This document shows, one piece after another, positions 46,201-61,200 of a stretch of 64,000 nucleotides of DNA (the first letter of the stretch is position 1; every line of letters starts with the position of its first letter). The position numbers and the translations under genes are program-made. The stretch is from Paramacrobiotus metropolitanus (taxonomy: Eukaryota; Tardigrada; Eutardigrada; Parachela; Macrobiotidae): NCBI RefSeq assembly GCF_019649055.1, contig NW_026570233.1, forward strand, positions 992,001 to 1,056,000, read 5' to 3'. The notes under the pieces are model-generated. The model saw only the letters and a list, made by a program, of their open reading frames with translations. It had not been told where the DNA came from and ran no database searches.

Positions 46201-49200
46201 TCAGCTACAGCAACCATCATACGCTCTTCCGGTTGCGTCTGCCGGCTCTTATTTATTTTTTTCCCAGTGTTAACGTTTTGTGCCGGTAATCTTATCGTTT
46301 AAGAAAAATTTAATGTCGAATCTTTTAAAAAGGTTTCGTATTGTCCACGTTGTATGCCGAGTCTGGCTGGCTTCTAAGTCCAGGGATCAGCGTATAGTTG
46401 CACAGAGTGTTTGGTTGGCATTTAATGGGTGCAGTGGGAAAGCAGTGGGCTGGTGGCTTCTGGCGCGCTAAGCTGTGCCAATTGATTTCCGATGGGTTTA
46501 TGTGCTCGGATGGGAAGTGCCAAGCGAAATCCCCGTCCGCTCGCGCACACACGGCTGTGGCCAGGGGATGTGTGTGTATTGTGCTGTGCAGTGCTGTCCC
46601 CATTGATTGGGCTGCTTACACTAAGGGCTTATATATTTCACGAGGAAAGTGGCCCGGTGAAAAACGCGGATTAATCCAGGAAATCGGGGGAGGTGGAGGG
46701 AAAAAGGCCGTTTGACAATGGAATTGGCCATCCGGTGATGGCGCATGTTATCAATAAGTAGTGCTGGGTGAATCACAGAGAAACCAGGGAAAATGGTAAT
46801 CAGGAAATTAAATTTCGCGAGGGGATTTTATGACAGACAAAAATTGTTTTTGGAAAAAAACAAGCGTAGTTCAACAGTTAGGTTTTTTTGGGGAATAAGG
46901 CATTAAAAAAATCAGCCTTTAAACGACTAAAATTGAACATCAGTGCAGAATGATATGCGTATCTCGAAAATTATTTCCTGTTATAAATTTGACAACATGT
47001 ACAGTGTACAGCCCTATGGAGTTTTGGATGGAAATTAATTTAGTTGATTTACAATTTTAAATCCAGGAGCCCTAGTTGCATATTATAACAGGAATTAAGC
47101 GAATATCTGACGAAAAAACAATTTTACGAGAAAAGTATCCGCCAACGTTCGCGGGAAGTGAAGATCCCGGTTTGCGCGTGATGACCGAGTTCTCATTTAC
47201 GGGATTTTATCGCGGGAATAAAAAAAAAACGGTATAACGTCAAACACAGGTGTGTTTACAGCAAATCGGTGCATTCACTGCTTGTCTGACATAATATACA
47301 CCGCGACATATCTTCCTGGTTCCGGGTTGTACAGATATGTCTATCGATACGTATTACGTACTACACGTTCAACGTAATATTCATATATTCCCGGCTGAAC
47401 GAACTGAACCATCCAGGGTGCACACACAGGGAGGGGGCGGGGCGGGAGAGTTTGGTGAAGCGGAAGAGGGCGACGGTATTCGGCGCTGGTGGCGGAGCAT
47501 AGATACGCAGCGTCCGTCCGCCACAGCAGCTGCACTTGTCCCGCTTCCAATCCCCAACTAAGCCGGCTTCCGAGTTGTGTACACTCTCTCGCGCTCTCTC
47601 TTCCCCGCATCTCGTACATGCACGGGCACCACTTGAAACGTCAGGATTCGCTGCCAGTGAAAATAATATTACAAATACACCACCACTGCACCACCACCAC
47701 CACGCTCTAGTCTTTGATTGCCAGGCCACCCCGAATTACCATCTGATTAACCGGGATTTTTTGCCGCTCTTTTCTGTATTGATTATTACAGGGATATTGA
47801 ATTTTTTTTAGCAATATTGTGCGGATAGATTGATTGTTGATTGGTTTTTTTTCTTGAGCGGAATATTGGGTGGAATTTTGTTAACGGTGTCTGTGTGCAA
47901 CGGATGCATGTGTGGCGCGAGAGCGCGCGCGCGTTCGATCGAGGAGAGATGTTGGCGTAGCTGAACGCACTTGAGCAAATTACGGGATTTGTCCGAAGGA
48001 TGAGAGGAATAACATTGCTAATAATGTATGAGCCTGTGCTGGCCGTTTGACGGGCTGCAGACTCACATAGACACAGGCGCGTGTATATATGTGTATTTGT
48101 CGGATTTTGGTGATTATTATTCCGAGTGAGTACGGGCTATTTTCGGATGGAGGTTTGTAAATGTCAAGTGTGTGGCTGGTGAGTTATTTTAGCTGAAATA
48201 ATTCCTGATAATTTGTTTATGCAATTAAACTGTTAGCGGTGAATTTGGGGGAGTTTTACGCAATAATTGCAAGAACAGGAATAATTTCTTACGTTTTCCG
48301 CAACGAATTACTTTACCGGTTTCTCTGGATTTTCCGGAAAATTTTTCTGCGAATTATTCGTAAAATAACGATCAAAAATTTCGGAGTTTTCCGAAGTATT
48401 AAGTAAAGATTTTTTCGGGTTCCATAGCGAATTTTCGCTTCCAGTTTTTTCTGAATAATGTGTGCATTTTTGCAACATTTTTTTGGCGAAATGAACCATT
48501 TTATATAGAAATCGATTGCGCTATTTGCACACACAAAAAACGATGTATTTATTTTTTGGAGAAATTTATCTGTGGAAAATGGGGGCGATTGCGCAGTTGC
48601 GTTGTACTGTGGTGCGTTTTTTCTCTGGAGCGTGGTATATCACGGAGACCGGCTAAGCGATACTTTGAGTGCTTGCTGAAGGCTTATATCAACGGATGGC
48701 CTGTGTAATGTTTGCGGAGATGAAGGTATTAATTTACAGGCTCTTCCGGTTGGGCATGAAAGACGAATATGCTGCATCTAAACGTTTCCCATATTGAAAC
48801 GGAAGTGTGCATTTATATTAGCTGACTGCATGCTGCTGCTGACTGCTCTGATGGAACTGACAGCCAGGGAATATATACATGACGTACTGGGCTTTTAGCA
48901 AACCAGTGTTGCACTTTGAATTGCGCGTTTATATGTGTGCGGAAAAAATATGCACTTTTGCTATGCATAGTCGTGTCATCAGGAAACAATTTATTAAAAT
49001 TTTCATTAGTTGCAGCATGCAACCAGCAACGTAAAGTCATGATAAAATTGTTGTAATTTATGTCGATTAAATATTACATTCTTCAAATAAAATTTTCTGA
49101 ATTCTTCTTTTACTTCGGTTTACAATTCTCACGGCTACTTTTGTAAAATTAGGTAAAACAGTTTAAATTTACTAAATTGATTTTCGATTTTTCCGCATTT

Positions 49201-52200
49201 TTTTACAAATGCAGCTTCTGATTTTATTAATGTGACTCATTTTAATTAGTGTGAATGTGCGCAAGCGTAGTGATCTGACCGCTGCCGAATAAAAGTTATT
49301 TTCTGTGCTTTGTATACACTGAGCTGCAACTGAATTCGCAACCTGCTGCGTTTATTAGAGAATTTTTCCTTAATGTTACTGTCTAGAAAGCAGTCTGGAT
49401 GTTCAGCGTTTCATGGCATTAGGAGATTACGTATTTATTTAATGAGTTGAGGAACCCGGAAAGTGGAAACAGGCATTGAATTCACGGAAATTATTTCGCC
49501 AGCATTTTATGGCTCTTGTATTTGCGCAGTTGAGCATACGGTTTTAATGATGTCTGGGGAAGGTTGGTTATTTTTTCCCCGAAGTAAATTGCAGAGACCG
49601 CGCGTGGTATCCGCGGCATAAGGAAGGAAGAGACAATCATTAAACGTAAATGTGCCTGTTAATTTGACGGTTGGTCCGCGGCGTGAAGCTGGCCGGTTTG
49701 TGCCGGGGCATGAATTAAGCATTTTATTGTGTGTGTGCGGCGCTTATGCTTGTGCAGTGCTGCGTGACGATATTTCCAGTAGGAATGATTGTCAAGAGGA
49801 TGTACGGGTCCAAATTAATTGGTCTTCAAAACGCCACCGACCTACTGCAGCTGCTGCTGTTGCCGCGGATGCGACGGCGCTGGGAAGTGTGTTTTTTCGG
49901 ATGTATGCAAGCGCTGCGTTTGGCATGTGCTTGGCGGTTTCGCGAAAAATGAATTATTAACGCGCATATCATATACTTGAAATATTAAATGACAGGTTTG
50001 GATGTTTTAATTATGCGGAAGTTTTCCGGCTTGCAGTTTTCCAGGCCATTATTTTTTGCACATTTTTAATGAATTTTTAGATGGTTATTTTTGTGATAGC
50101 GTTTCCGGGCAGTGGCATTAATAAAATATTTTTGGTTTTAATCCAAATGAATTGCAGCGGTTTGCTTTTAATTAATTTAGAAATCATTTTTTGATTCGCG
50201 ATTTTCTAGGAATTTTTCGAATGCATTTTTCATTAATTCCACCGACCTCCGTTCAGCTTCGTTATGTCATACGAAATTCTTATCATTGTTTTGAAATTTT
50301 TTGTGGTTTTTTATGAAGATCGCGGCCCTTAATGGACATATTTGCCAATAAAGTTTTTTTTATTTTTGTAATGATTTTTTCGAGGTTAATATCAGGTCGG
50401 GATTTGTGCGTAGTTTAAACGAGCGCTTTCTGCCGGCTTCCGCGGTGTCATCTGTCGGACTGACGTCAGAGTTGAATATCTGATGATCATTCCATGCATA
50501 TTAAACTGCAGCCCGTCATTTATATAAATTACCGCCGTTCGCTCGTCTCTCTGCCGTGTTTTTGCGCAAATGTCCATCACAAAAATTCCACAGGCTGGGT
50601 CAAGAATGACGAAGTGTAATATGTGCTGGGAAAGATGTACCCGGTGCCGGCATTACATACAGTGTAATGCAATTTGCAATCATCGACGCGACGGCCTAAT
50701 ATTAACGGTTAGTTGGGGGATTCGCGCTAGCGCCGCCAGCCAGCAAACAGCACTGACAAAATAATTTGTCCTGGTTTGTTCTATGGTCGTTAGTGTAGCC
50801 GGCCAAGAAAAAGACGGGGACGGGAGGTACTGTATATAACGCCGACTGCCGATGATAGGGCCATCGAACGCTCTGAGACCCACAAAGAAAGCGATTTTGA
50901 AATTAATCCACGGTTGTAGTAATGGTTTCTCGGTACACTGCTGTTAACAGTACATGATAGCTACAGAGACGTTATTGGTTGCGCCGGGATTAGCGTTTAA
51001 TTCAGCGGAAATTGTGTATTTTCTGTACAAACAGCATACGGGATAATGCAGTGTACAGGGAAATGAGGCGATGCGCCGTGATCCGGTGTCAAATTGTCGG
51101 TTTGACTGTGGCGTTTTAAGGGAAGATCAATGAGATCGTTTCGGTAATGGGCATGGAGGGAGATCAATAGCCTGTGTGTGTAGGAGTTTGAAAGAGGAGG
51201 AGAATTTTTAGCTGGGGCGCTTGCGTGTCAGTTGAGCCCGTGTCAGATTCGGAACAAATATTCGATATAAATGTGCGCACTGTGAGTTTTCTGTGTCTGT
51301 GTGTTTGTGTGTGCGTTACGCCATTATGCGGTATAGCCGGTGTTGGCGCAATTGCTTAAATGTGGATTATCAATATTATTCAAACTCGTACAGAGGGAAT
51401 TACGCTGGTGTGCCGGATGGGGGAACAGCGAAAGAGAGTAGTTTGGCCTAAGGGCTGATTTTTCGCCATTGAGTTAAATGGCATTTCCTGGATTGGTTAA
51501 TTGTCCGTAGTTGGGTGCGCAGCGAACGGCGGTGGTTGTGTCAATGGATTAAATGGCTATTGATTGAACTAATATTTTTCCAGCGGAGGCGGGAATGGGC
51601 GAATTAAATATACACAATTCCCAGTGATAATTATGCATTTATGCATGCTGCGGGGAAAATGTGCATGCCGAAGCAGAATTAATAGAATGAAAATTTAATA
51701 TTTGTTTTTAGTGCACAAAACCGACATGCATATTTACTGAAGAGAAGGGTGCGACTTTTTATGAAAGCTGGCATACAAATTTTTAAATAACTAGATTAAA
51801 TAAAATCGGTTCAATGCAGCTGCGTTGGTAAATTGGAAAAAATCGCAAAATTAGGATAAATTGCCATAATGAGATAACAAACCGGTTAAAGTATATTCAC
51901 AGTCGTTGTTAATTTTTTTCGAGATCGTTCGAGAAAAATTCAAATTAAAAATTCCAAAAAATTTCTAAATAACAAGTAAATCTGTAGATGAAGCAAAAAC
52001 TGATTCCAGTAAAATATTAGAACAAATTGGAAGATTAGGATGGATTTTGGGAAAAAAAGAACAACCTGGTTAAAAATCTTAACACAAATTTTTCTCGTCC
52101 AAAAACATACTGATTACATTATGACAAACAGTAAATAAAATTCGGGTTTGGGATTCTGTATTTGTTTGGGATTTTTTCGGAATTTGTTTTTGAACGGCAT

Positions 52201-55200
52201 GATTCTGCAGTTTTTTTGGAATTTTTTGGTAATTTTTTCACCGGCATCTTTCGGCACATCCGACCATTAGCATGTCTCATTAAATTTGCACAGCCGTGGA
52301 ACCGTGCATGTCTGGCGGAGTTAATTACAGTTTATTACGAGTACACTACACCCGGTATATATACTCGTATGATTGTTAGTCCGCGGGTGTGGCTGCTGCT
52401 GCAGGTTGATGTCCATTTGACGTTGATTTGAGTGGCGAGTGATGGTTAGGCATAATGACATGACAGATGACACAATCAGTTTGGCCCAGTGAAACTTCCT
52501 CCCGCGTATATATACACGCGGCACTATGTGTGTCGTTGTGTTGGTTGTTAGGATTTGCCAGTGCGGCTGCAACGACGCTGATTCCGCCAGCAAATATTGG
52601 CATTAGCGTGTGTGGCCGCGGCTTTATCCCCTCAACCGGGGGACGGGCTAATCGTGGGAAAGAAAGGGAAGAGCGGCGCGCGGTGGTTGTGTTTTTTTTC
52701 TCCTCTGTGCGTGGAGAGGAAATGGTCTGGGCCATCTCCAGCGAGCAGCGGGTGCATCGATCGACCCAGTGCTGGCCGATATTATCGTGTGTGTATTCGT
52801 GGCTTCTTGATGCCAAATGTTTACTCGCGATAAAGGCGAGTGTTGCCATCGTGGCACATTGGACAAACTTGGGGAAATGGATGGGGTTTTTTTATCGGTG
52901 CGGGATGATCTGGCGTTCTTTCAGACGCTGGCTAATGAGAGACTTCCGGCTAGAATTCAGCACAATGCGCGTCTTTTTCGCTCTTGCTAAAAATGTGCGT
53001 GCTAAAAATAAAAATTTAAATTAAAAAGTGTATAAAAGTAAAATTTCTGGAATATTAATTCTCTTTTCGAAAATAATTGCTATGTGAATTTTGTATCTTT
53101 CGTTACACTTTTAGTTCACGAAGGACCGATATCGGTTTTAGCCTTTGCACTACGCTTTCGCTCGCAGTGACAACTTTTCTGTGACAGACGTTTTGGTATC
53201 TAGTTATCCCGTCACGAATTACAGGATATTTTTCGAGGATTGTGGATTGTGTTAATTTGTGGCTGATGTTATTATACTCTACTCTGTAGTTATCGACAAA
53301 AATTGTTTACGATACTTTTTGTTTGTGGCGGTTATTAATCCGTTATAACGTTGAAGAAAACTGCATTACATCGGTAATATGAGCGTCAGCGGGAAATAAT
53401 TATGTATCCATGATATCGCTGGTTGCTTCCGTTTGGAATGAAAAGCCGTAGTCGCGAGACCATTTAAATTAACATTTGCCAGCGGGTTAGATCGATATAA
53501 TTTATTTGAGAATCGCCACTTTAGCTGCAAAGCACATAATAAAATAACGATGATAATTTCGGCCAAGTGCCACTTAGATCTTGTCATTACATTTGAGTTC
53601 TGTCACGGTTGGTTGTGTGGCAAGTACCGGATATGCGAAATTCTGGTTGGGCTTATGCTGAGAATTACTGACGGATTACGAATGGCAAATATTGGATGGG
53701 GTTAATAGGTTGCAGTTATTGCGCGATTTTAATTAAAAATGATCTGTGGAATATGAGGGGATGTGCATGACGAATGCAGCAAGCAGCCTTGCAAATTTGT
53801 AATGTCCTGTAACACTTGGGTTGTATTGTAGTGTAATGGCTCATATAAAATTGTGCCAGTCGTAGTGGCTTGGTGTTATTGACAGATTTAATTTCAAGAA
53901 CGCTTATGTTTAGAAACAGTTTGCATACTACATGTTTTTTTTGTTTGTCATTGTTAACTGTTATTATAACATTGTAAATAAAATTCGGTTTTGTGAAATG
54001 TTTTTGTCCTAAGAAAACATGAATATTATGAAGAAAAATAAACTAGTGAAAATTGCTCATATTTTCGTATCATGCAGTAAACTGGATTTACCTTGGGTAG
54101 TTACACTGTACAGAACGCGGGTATAAGAACGAAGAAAATAAAAGTTTTTCCAAGGAGTGGAAAGCAATGATTTTCCTTTGCATCATAGAAATGGGCGACT
54201 GCGCGAAGGTGACCAGATCGTGGCGATCAACGGTGTGTGCATTGTGGACAGTCATGCGCCGGTATCGCACCAGGACGCCGTGAGTCTACTGCAGCGTGCC
54301 AGCGGACTGGTGGAACTGGTACTGGCCCGCAACAGCGCCAACGCCGCCCTGTTCCAGAAACAGCCCGCCGCTGCTGCGACGGCGACTGCTACCCCTGTGC
54401 CGGTGGTGGGCAACCACTACGCCAACACCCTGACCAACGGACCGGCGGCGCTGGCTCACAAGTCCGCCGTCCTGCAGGCTGCCGCCGACCACCACGTCCC
54501 CGTCTCCGCATCCTCATCGTCCACGTTCCAGTCTTCCAGAGACTCCTGGCAGTCATTCCAGGACGACAGTATGGTGGTGAGTTTCAACAAAAAAATTAAA
54601 GTATGCAGTCGAATTGTTTTTCAGTGAACTACGGGTGAATTTGTTGCGAAGAAAGATGAGATGAATGTGATACGACTAATAGAATGGCATAGTAGAATTA
54701 CTTACGATTAGCAGCTGAATTGTATCGTTACCGATCTGGCATTTAATACAGTATAATAATGATAAATCATAACATTTGTGTAGTGTGATGGCAGCACATT
54801 CACGCGTACGTTAACATGAATTTCTAAAGCGTTGTACCCATTTGAGGGAATATTTGTTGGAGTCGTGTCTTTAGTTTTTCGCGCTATCGATTTGTCGGTT
54901 AGCGAGTTGACATTAAAATATTAAAGCTAAAATAAAAATAGAACTAATTTGTACTTTCGTGCAGTTCATTTGTTTGAACATCGAAGTAGATAATGACACT
55001 GTAGTGCGGAGGCGTTCTTGCGATTCTAATTCTCTCGCCTGTGGAGTAACTCATTCATTTACGAAGCAATTAAAATATTGCGTTATATTTAATTCTTCTG
55101 ACTTTTTCCCCATTTGTTTGTCCCGAAATATATGGTTGAAGTATTCGGATAAATTATTTTTGCGATTTAAATAGTGGAGAATGTTTTTTTGAGGAGGATT

Positions 55201-58200
55201 CGGCGAATACGCGTAAAATGGCATTTCGGTGCAGTTGAAATAGGAAATCAATTTATATCTATAGTTTAATACTGCTGCTGGGCTTATTAGTTGATGCCAC
55301 ATTTTATTGTTTTCACGGCGACTTAACGGTCAGTGTACCATCTGTACGGGTGCCATTACTGAAAACACTGTTAAGTTGGTGATAAGACGGTGAACTATTA
55401 ACTGTAGCAGTAACGTTGTAGTGCGGTGGCACATTGCCCTTTTCATTGGATGGCATTGGATGGTTGCCCTTTTCTGAAACGTATTAATATCGTGTGATGC
55501 TGTAATTCATTCATTTCGTAGTTTTTGTTTTGGCTTGTTACTTACTTAGCGTGCGGATGTGTTGGATGGTGACGCGGGTTTTTTGGGTGTTGTGTAGTTA
55601 AACAGCGAATGGGCCCAGGTGGAGGTGATCGACCTGCTGAACGACGGCAGCGGTCTGGGCTTCGGGATCACCGGCGGGCGCAGCACCGGCGTGGTAATTA
55701 AGACCATCCTCCCGGGGAGTGTGGCGCACCGCGATGGCCGGCTGCGCCTATCCGACCACATCCTCTTCTGCAACGCCGTGGCCTTACGCGGGATGGGCAG
55801 TGACCAGGTGGCCGCCGTCCTGCGCCAGACACCCGACGCGGTCCGCCTCATTGTCGCCCGCAACACCGAGCTCGTCCCGGAACACGAGGGCTTCCAGTCC
55901 GATGCCGGCGTCTACCTCATCCGATCGGCGTACGTTAAATATATAAATTCGCAGTACAGAATTTTTGTAGTGCGGTGGTCATATATGTTCCTAGCGATTT
56001 CCGTTGACATAAACGCTTTAACGTTCGCGTTCATTAGTGTATCTTTAGATGCGGCTGAACTATCTTTCTTTTTATTTCAGCATAAAAATTTATTGGTTTA
56101 ACTGACAGTCTGGTACAAGTGTTTCAATTATCCGTAAAATGGTCAAGTAAATAAAGATTATAAAATTTTATGTCCTAATTGTACATGGTTGTCAGCAATT
56201 CCGCTGGAAGGTGGTTTCGTAGAAGGGTGGCTTTTCAGTCGTGTTCATCTTTTCACTGCTGATATCTTTGAGCAAGTTGTAGGAAAATTTTGAAAATGTG
56301 ACGGTCAACAACTGCTTTTATTTTAATCTTTCATTGTGATAAAGACAATTGGTTTTTTTTAGTGATGTGCACGATCAGTACACTCTGGAGAGAATCCTGG
56401 GCATCCGGATAACGGCCGTGCCGGCGGAGGAGACGACGACGACGGTGGTGGTGGACGAGGAGATTGCCGTCGTGCAGTCGTCGGACGCGGTCAACTACGA
56501 CTACGAGAACATTCCGCCGCCGTCCTACCGCACCGTCTTCCACAAGGAACAGGTCGTCACCACCAAGGCAACCCCGCTCACCTCCCCCGCGCCCTCCGCC
56601 GCCAGCTACCAAACCTTTGCTCAAAATGTCACGGTTGTCACGGACCATGTTGCTCCCACGGTCAGTAATTAAAGGAATAATCGTAAAGCGTTTTCTGATT
56701 TACGAGAATAAATTCAAGGAAGAAAGAAAATGAGAAATAAAAATGGCATTAGCTATCACGAAATAAGCCGCTTTGTGATTGGCTAGAATCGACAATTGTA
56801 GTGGAATGGCGGCCACACGTTGAATTATTCGTTCACGGAAGTCCTGAGCATTTAGCCTTACGATATGCTTCGTTAGAAGATTTTGCTGTGATATGACGCA
56901 TTAACTTTTCTTTCTTTTGTAAAAAATTATTTATCAATATTTTTTATTTTTTTTGGTTATTATTTATTTAATTATTAAATTGTTATCAAAAATTACTTAA
57001 TAAAATTTTTAGCAGCCGTGATGGTCTTAAACTGGAAATTTATTTTACTAAATAAGCGTGACGGCGGTGCCAGAATGACGTCGAATGGTGTAGTACAGCG
57101 GCAGACGTTTCATCGTTACTGGTGAGACTGTCCGTTTTATCTGAAAACATGTAAGAAATATTATATCCGAAAATTAAAAATTCAGTTTTCGAAAAAAAGT
57201 TTTTTTGCAATTAAAATGTTCCGATCTACAGCCACGACGGCCATCTTCGACACATTCCCGTGAGAGCCTGCACGTCGTTCCCGAACGGGAGAGCGAGCAG
57301 GTGACGACGATGATGGCCATTGAGCGGCGCGTGTCCGCGCACATCACCACGCCCGTCGTGGACGAGGAGGAGCCGTTGTACGATCAGACGGAGTTCGACG
57401 ACGAGATGGACAGCTTCGAGGTGGAGCTGACCAAGGACCAGAAGGGACTGGGCATCACCATTGCCGGCTTCGTGGGCGGACAAGGTATGTTAAGTTGTAT
57501 CACTGGGCAGAACTTAGCTCACTGTGCATTGTTCATGTATTTATCTTGGACCCATTACTGCCAAATCTTATTATGTGGATACTGACTTGATGGGTAGGAA
57601 ATTAGGAATGCAAGAATCTTTGCAATTAGCTGTACTGCTCAGATGCTTTCCCATTTAATGTAAATGCTGGGTATTTGTAGTACTTAATGGTTTGAGGTGA
57701 TGGGGTTTTTTTACTTGCGTTAACAGAGACAGCATGGTTAGATCGGTGTAATGAATTCGTAGACTAGTGGCTCTTTAAGGGGTCGTCAAAAATAGCCGAC
57801 AGAAGTCGTACAATCTTAAGCATGGAATAATTATGCGTATTAAATAACTGTTCTGCTTTTTAAGCCGATATTTTTTAAATTTACCCTGCTGGTAGCGCAT
57901 GAATTTTGTAAACCTTGTTAATGCAGTATGACAGTGTCGATGATTTATTACAATTTTTACTTTAATGGTGCGTTTATTTATGACGACAGCAGGTGCTTTT
58001 CGCTGAGCTCGACAGTGGCCGATCCGTCGCTCTAATGTTGCATTTAAAAAACATGGAAGTTATGAGAAACGTATACCGGGTATCGGATTTCTCCGACCCG
58101 TTGTCTAACTCGCGTGATCGATAAAAAAGCCGGGCTAGAGAATGCGCGGAGAGCGAGTGTACGAGTGTCAACTGTAAAAGTGTCCATTCCCGCGTTTTCG

Positions 58201-61200
58201 GGTAAATCGATACAAATCAGGGGTTTAATTTGAATGTTTTTGCGCGGGTCAGAGACAGACGGGATTTTTCGGGGCTATATTAGCGCAAGTTGAGCGCGCG
58301 CTGCACTTTAAAAATAGGGGAGCACTGTGTGGCGCGCAGTAGTGTAAATAGTGACTGGGCCAGCATATATACGCACAGTACACACACATCACTTCTGGCT
58401 TTTTTCGCCCGCTGATTGATCGTGACGGACAGATTCCCGGGGTGAGAGACGCGCGTGTGTGTGTATTTCCTATCTACCCGGGAAATGTGTGTTGTTTTGC
58501 AGTAGCTGATTGCTGCCCGAGCCGGTTTTAAACTTTTAGTACGGGGATTATGTTTCGCCGTGTTGGGATTAGCTGTTTGTTGATAATTGATGCCGGGTGG
58601 ATAAGATTCTGCGGGTGAGCGCGAGTTGTACTCTGTAGATATTTTTTCACACATTTTCAAGAAAAATTCTGTTAGTAATGTTTTTTTTTATTTTATCTCT
58701 CTTATTTTTTATTTTTACAAATTTTCTAGAATGAATATTCTATTATCATTCTAAAATTTTGGGCCCTCCACTGTGTTATAATATTTTTTCACAACTCAGA
58801 AAACTACTGATCCGGTTCTTCGCGTTCAAAATTCCATAATACTGCAGGCGTAATCGTAGTAGACCGGCAACTTCGATAAAAAAAATAAGAATCCATATCG
58901 GGAAGAAATGTAAAATGAATAGCATAACGCCGGGAGAAATTTCCCTTGAATTTTTTTTAGAACGCTATGAAAAAAAAAGTTTTTAAAAATAGTGTCAATA
59001 GTTCTTGTACACTGTCTGGTTTTTCCGGTGACGGTAATACGTGTATGTACAGATGCGGCTGACGATGTCATGATGCAACATTTTTAGCAAATCTACGGAA
59101 AAACTTTTCGTCGCACTGAAAATTATAAGTATAAGAATGAAAGAAAAATCGCTTTGGAATGCTTCCGTTTTCTACGATGCATGTGTTGGCTAACGAGCAA
59201 AGACAAATCGATTAGCAGTGCGTATCAATGGCCATCAGGGGTGTGGCGTGAAGAAACATGCGTAACTAATCCAACAGCGATCACGCCGTTCCCCTGAACA
59301 CCATCCATTATGCGCCGCGCGGCCCCCCACGCGCCGCGTCGTGCGGGTCCGAAATGAGCTGACTGTCAATTTACGCGCGTGGGACAATTCGAACTCATTT
59401 GGGGCTCCGAATTTCTCTTAGCGGCTTGTTGACTTTGCTGCCTGGTAAACGTTATACTCATTACAAAAATGTTATACAACATGCCAAAAATTTCGGGGAT
59501 TGAAATCGAAATATTAAAAATATTTAGCTATAATAATTATATTAATAAATATTTATATGTATACGAAAATTTATATGTATATAAAAAATATTTATGCACA
59601 AAATTATTTAAACGTATGAAAATAATAAGCGATTATATTAATATTTAGTGCTTTTCCGTAATATTGTTAAATTTAATTTTATTGCAGTTGTATGCAAAAA
59701 CTTTACGTTTATTATAAAAATTGTATTTTGCTGATGTTAACCTTGAAATACATCGGTCTTTGATTTAACGATGTACACATTTTGTGGGATGCTATATTCC
59801 GCGTAGGAAGTACATGGTTTGAATGCTAAAGAGTGAAACATTTTTGGAAGGGGATTAATATAATCCGCTGTTATGGGGAAATATTGATTTTGTGCTAATA
59901 CGGCCAATGAGTAGGAAAAGAGTCATACTTTGCATGTTGAACAAGTGAGCGGGAAATAATTCCGATTGCGTCAAATCCCAGCCGGTTATGTCTGTTGTAC
60001 GGATTTCTGTGTAGTATGTGCCGGCAACTGGGATGGAAAAAGTGGCCAGAGACACTTGTCAGACATTTTTGCCTGATTTGCTGAATGATGCTGGTTTGGC
60101 AGTCTGCGGCAATCGCATGCAGTAGTGGCAGTATTCAGCAGCTTTTGGTTTGTGGCTTGCAGATGAGATTTCTGGCATTTTCGTCAAAAGTATCGCCGAA
60201 GGCAGTGCAGCTGACATCGATGGACGGATCCGCATTCACGATCAGATTGTACAAGTAAGCAGTGCGACGCTTTTATTCTGCATTGATTTTTGAAAATTCC
60301 CGGTGTTTTCTGGGACTTTAAAATATTTTTCTTACACGTGATTTGTCTGTGTCGCGAGATCTCGGTATCCGATTTAGACAATTTCTGGAAAATTTGCTGC
60401 CAATTTTTGTGAATATTTTGGCGGGATTATTTTATACAAGATTTTAAATCTGTTAATTTTTTAGGAAACTTCTGGAATTTAATTTTGTTCCGTTTTACGC
60501 GTAGAGTAGCTTTTAAAAAAATTTAAAATATTTAAAGATTTGATTATTTGGGAAGTTTGTTCCAGAGACCGGCAAACTTTTAAGGTTTTTGTCAACTGTG
60601 TTTTAAACATTAAATTATCGTCTCTTCTTAAACAGGTGGATGGTGCACGATTAGAAGGCTTCAGCAATCACGATGCAGTGCAGCTGCTGCGCAATACCGG
60701 CCAAGTGATCCGGCTGAAATTGGTTCGTTATCTACGCGGCCGGAAGCGCGATCAGCTGGAGCAGTATTTCTGTAAGTGCGCTTTATCTGGACACGTTTCC
60801 GTTAACACCAGCGATACACATCGCACGATAACAGCATTAACTGTGTGGCTAGTATTTGTCCGTTTTGTCGACAAATTACCAGTATACACTGGCAGTTTGT
60901 CGACAATTTGGACAATTTGGCAGTTAGGTTAATTTGGACGGTTATTTTACTTTGGTTTTTGTTCGTTAATTTTCCTCTCTTTTACATAATGACTTTAATT
61001 TAGCCTGCCAGCAGTATCACGAACTGCAACATTGATCGGTACTCTTTTTGTTATTTGTACTCTTTTTGTTATTTGTTATTCGATTGTGAAAGATGTTCGT
61101 AATTATTGTTTTTGTAGTATTTGTGTATTATATTTTGATAACTATGACTTTATCCGTTTTTATATACGATTAATTAGTGCCAGATTCGGATGTGACAATT

